DNA of 14,186 bases from positions 1 through 14,186 of the forward strand of contig CAYIOA010000019.1 of the NCBI GenBank assembly GCA_964364885.1. Direction: 5' to 3'. The translations under genes were made by a program, and so were the position numbers. The stretch is from UBA73 sp964364885. Lineage in GTDB: Archaea; Nanobdellota; Nanobdellia; Pacearchaeales; GW2011-AR1. Numbering within the stretch: the first letter of the stretch is position 1; each line of letters starts with the position of its first letter. This document shows, one piece after another, positions 14,033-14,186 of the stretch. The notes beneath the pieces were generated by a model that was given only the letters and a program-made list of their open reading frames with translations, ran no database searches and was not told the DNA's origin.

Positions 14033-14186
14033 TTTATTCTTTCAGGATAAGCTTCTAAAGTGCTTTTACCTTGAAAGCTAATAAATAAAGTCTTTTAATT
14101 CTTTCTATTCATCTTTTATCTGTCATTAATCATAATGTTGTTACAATCAAATAATTATAGTTAAGCACATCAAAAAGTCAAATTAG
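14033..14186. other. AT-rich terminal intergenic stretch
   Basis: It lies upstream of the HIT gene and should hold its promoter; a weak CTTTAGAA (- strand, near 14052-14059) is at about the right distance. The only + strand ATG frame here encodes nine residues. Nothing else was recognised. Confidence 0.5.

Overview
The window looks archaeal. Most gene starts have an A/T-rich TATA-like box centred about 25-28 nt upstream and no Shine-Dalgarno, the arrangement expected of leaderless archaeal transcripts. The tRNA has no encoded CCA, the glycyl-tRNA synthetase is the single-chain dimer type with a zinc knuckle, SecF-SecD has archaeal features, and a 50-residue two-CxxC zinc-ribbon protein is present. 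AT-rich sequence, tight packing (1-2 bp gaps, convergent overlaps of 8 and 12 bp) and several very small membrane proteins suggest a DPANN-like archaeon (Woesearchaeota/Pacearchaeota style). That placement is inferred and cannot be proven from the window.

Positions 1-4342, + strand, form a surface-protein block. The first gene is cut by the window edge. It encodes an extracellular-type domain rich in N-X-S/T sites with six cysteines, joined to a cytoplasmic-type tail with a 16-residue tandem duplication and two homologous helix-turn-helix units. The next gene is a secreted paralogue of the extracellular part alone. It is followed 1 bp later by a small type I membrane protein, and then by a larger sequon-rich type I membrane protein with a Ser/Gly linker.

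Positions 4384-7158 hold a tiny integral membrane protein, a YdjM-type membrane hydrolase on the - strand, and a divergent gmd-fcl pair making GDP-L-fucose from GDP-mannose. The hydrolase and gmd share a very compact divergent promoter.

Positions 7147-9539 (- strand) are secF-secD, accessory subunits of the Sec translocon. SecD carries a PDZ-like segment and a four-cysteine loop. The + strand then has the zinc-ribbon protein, which has the only clear Shine-Dalgarno in the window, and glycyl-tRNA synthetase.

Positions 11375-13018 contain a small - strand membrane protein and a divergent three-gene operon: a PLDc_N-type two-helix protein, a membrane/coiled-coil protein and a ZIP metal transporter. 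tRNA-Ala(GGC) follows at 13055-13125. Just after it lies a short GC-rich repeat cluster that touches the 3' end of a - strand HIT/GalT-like gene (13223-14032). The last 154 bp hold no recognisable gene.

Taken together, the region links secretion (SecDF), secreted Asn-rich surface proteins and nucleotide-sugar synthesis (GDP-fucose), interspersed with housekeeping translation genes. The most unusual item is the extracellular domain fused to tandem HTH units next to its secreted paralogue, a candidate one-component surface sensor or regulator.
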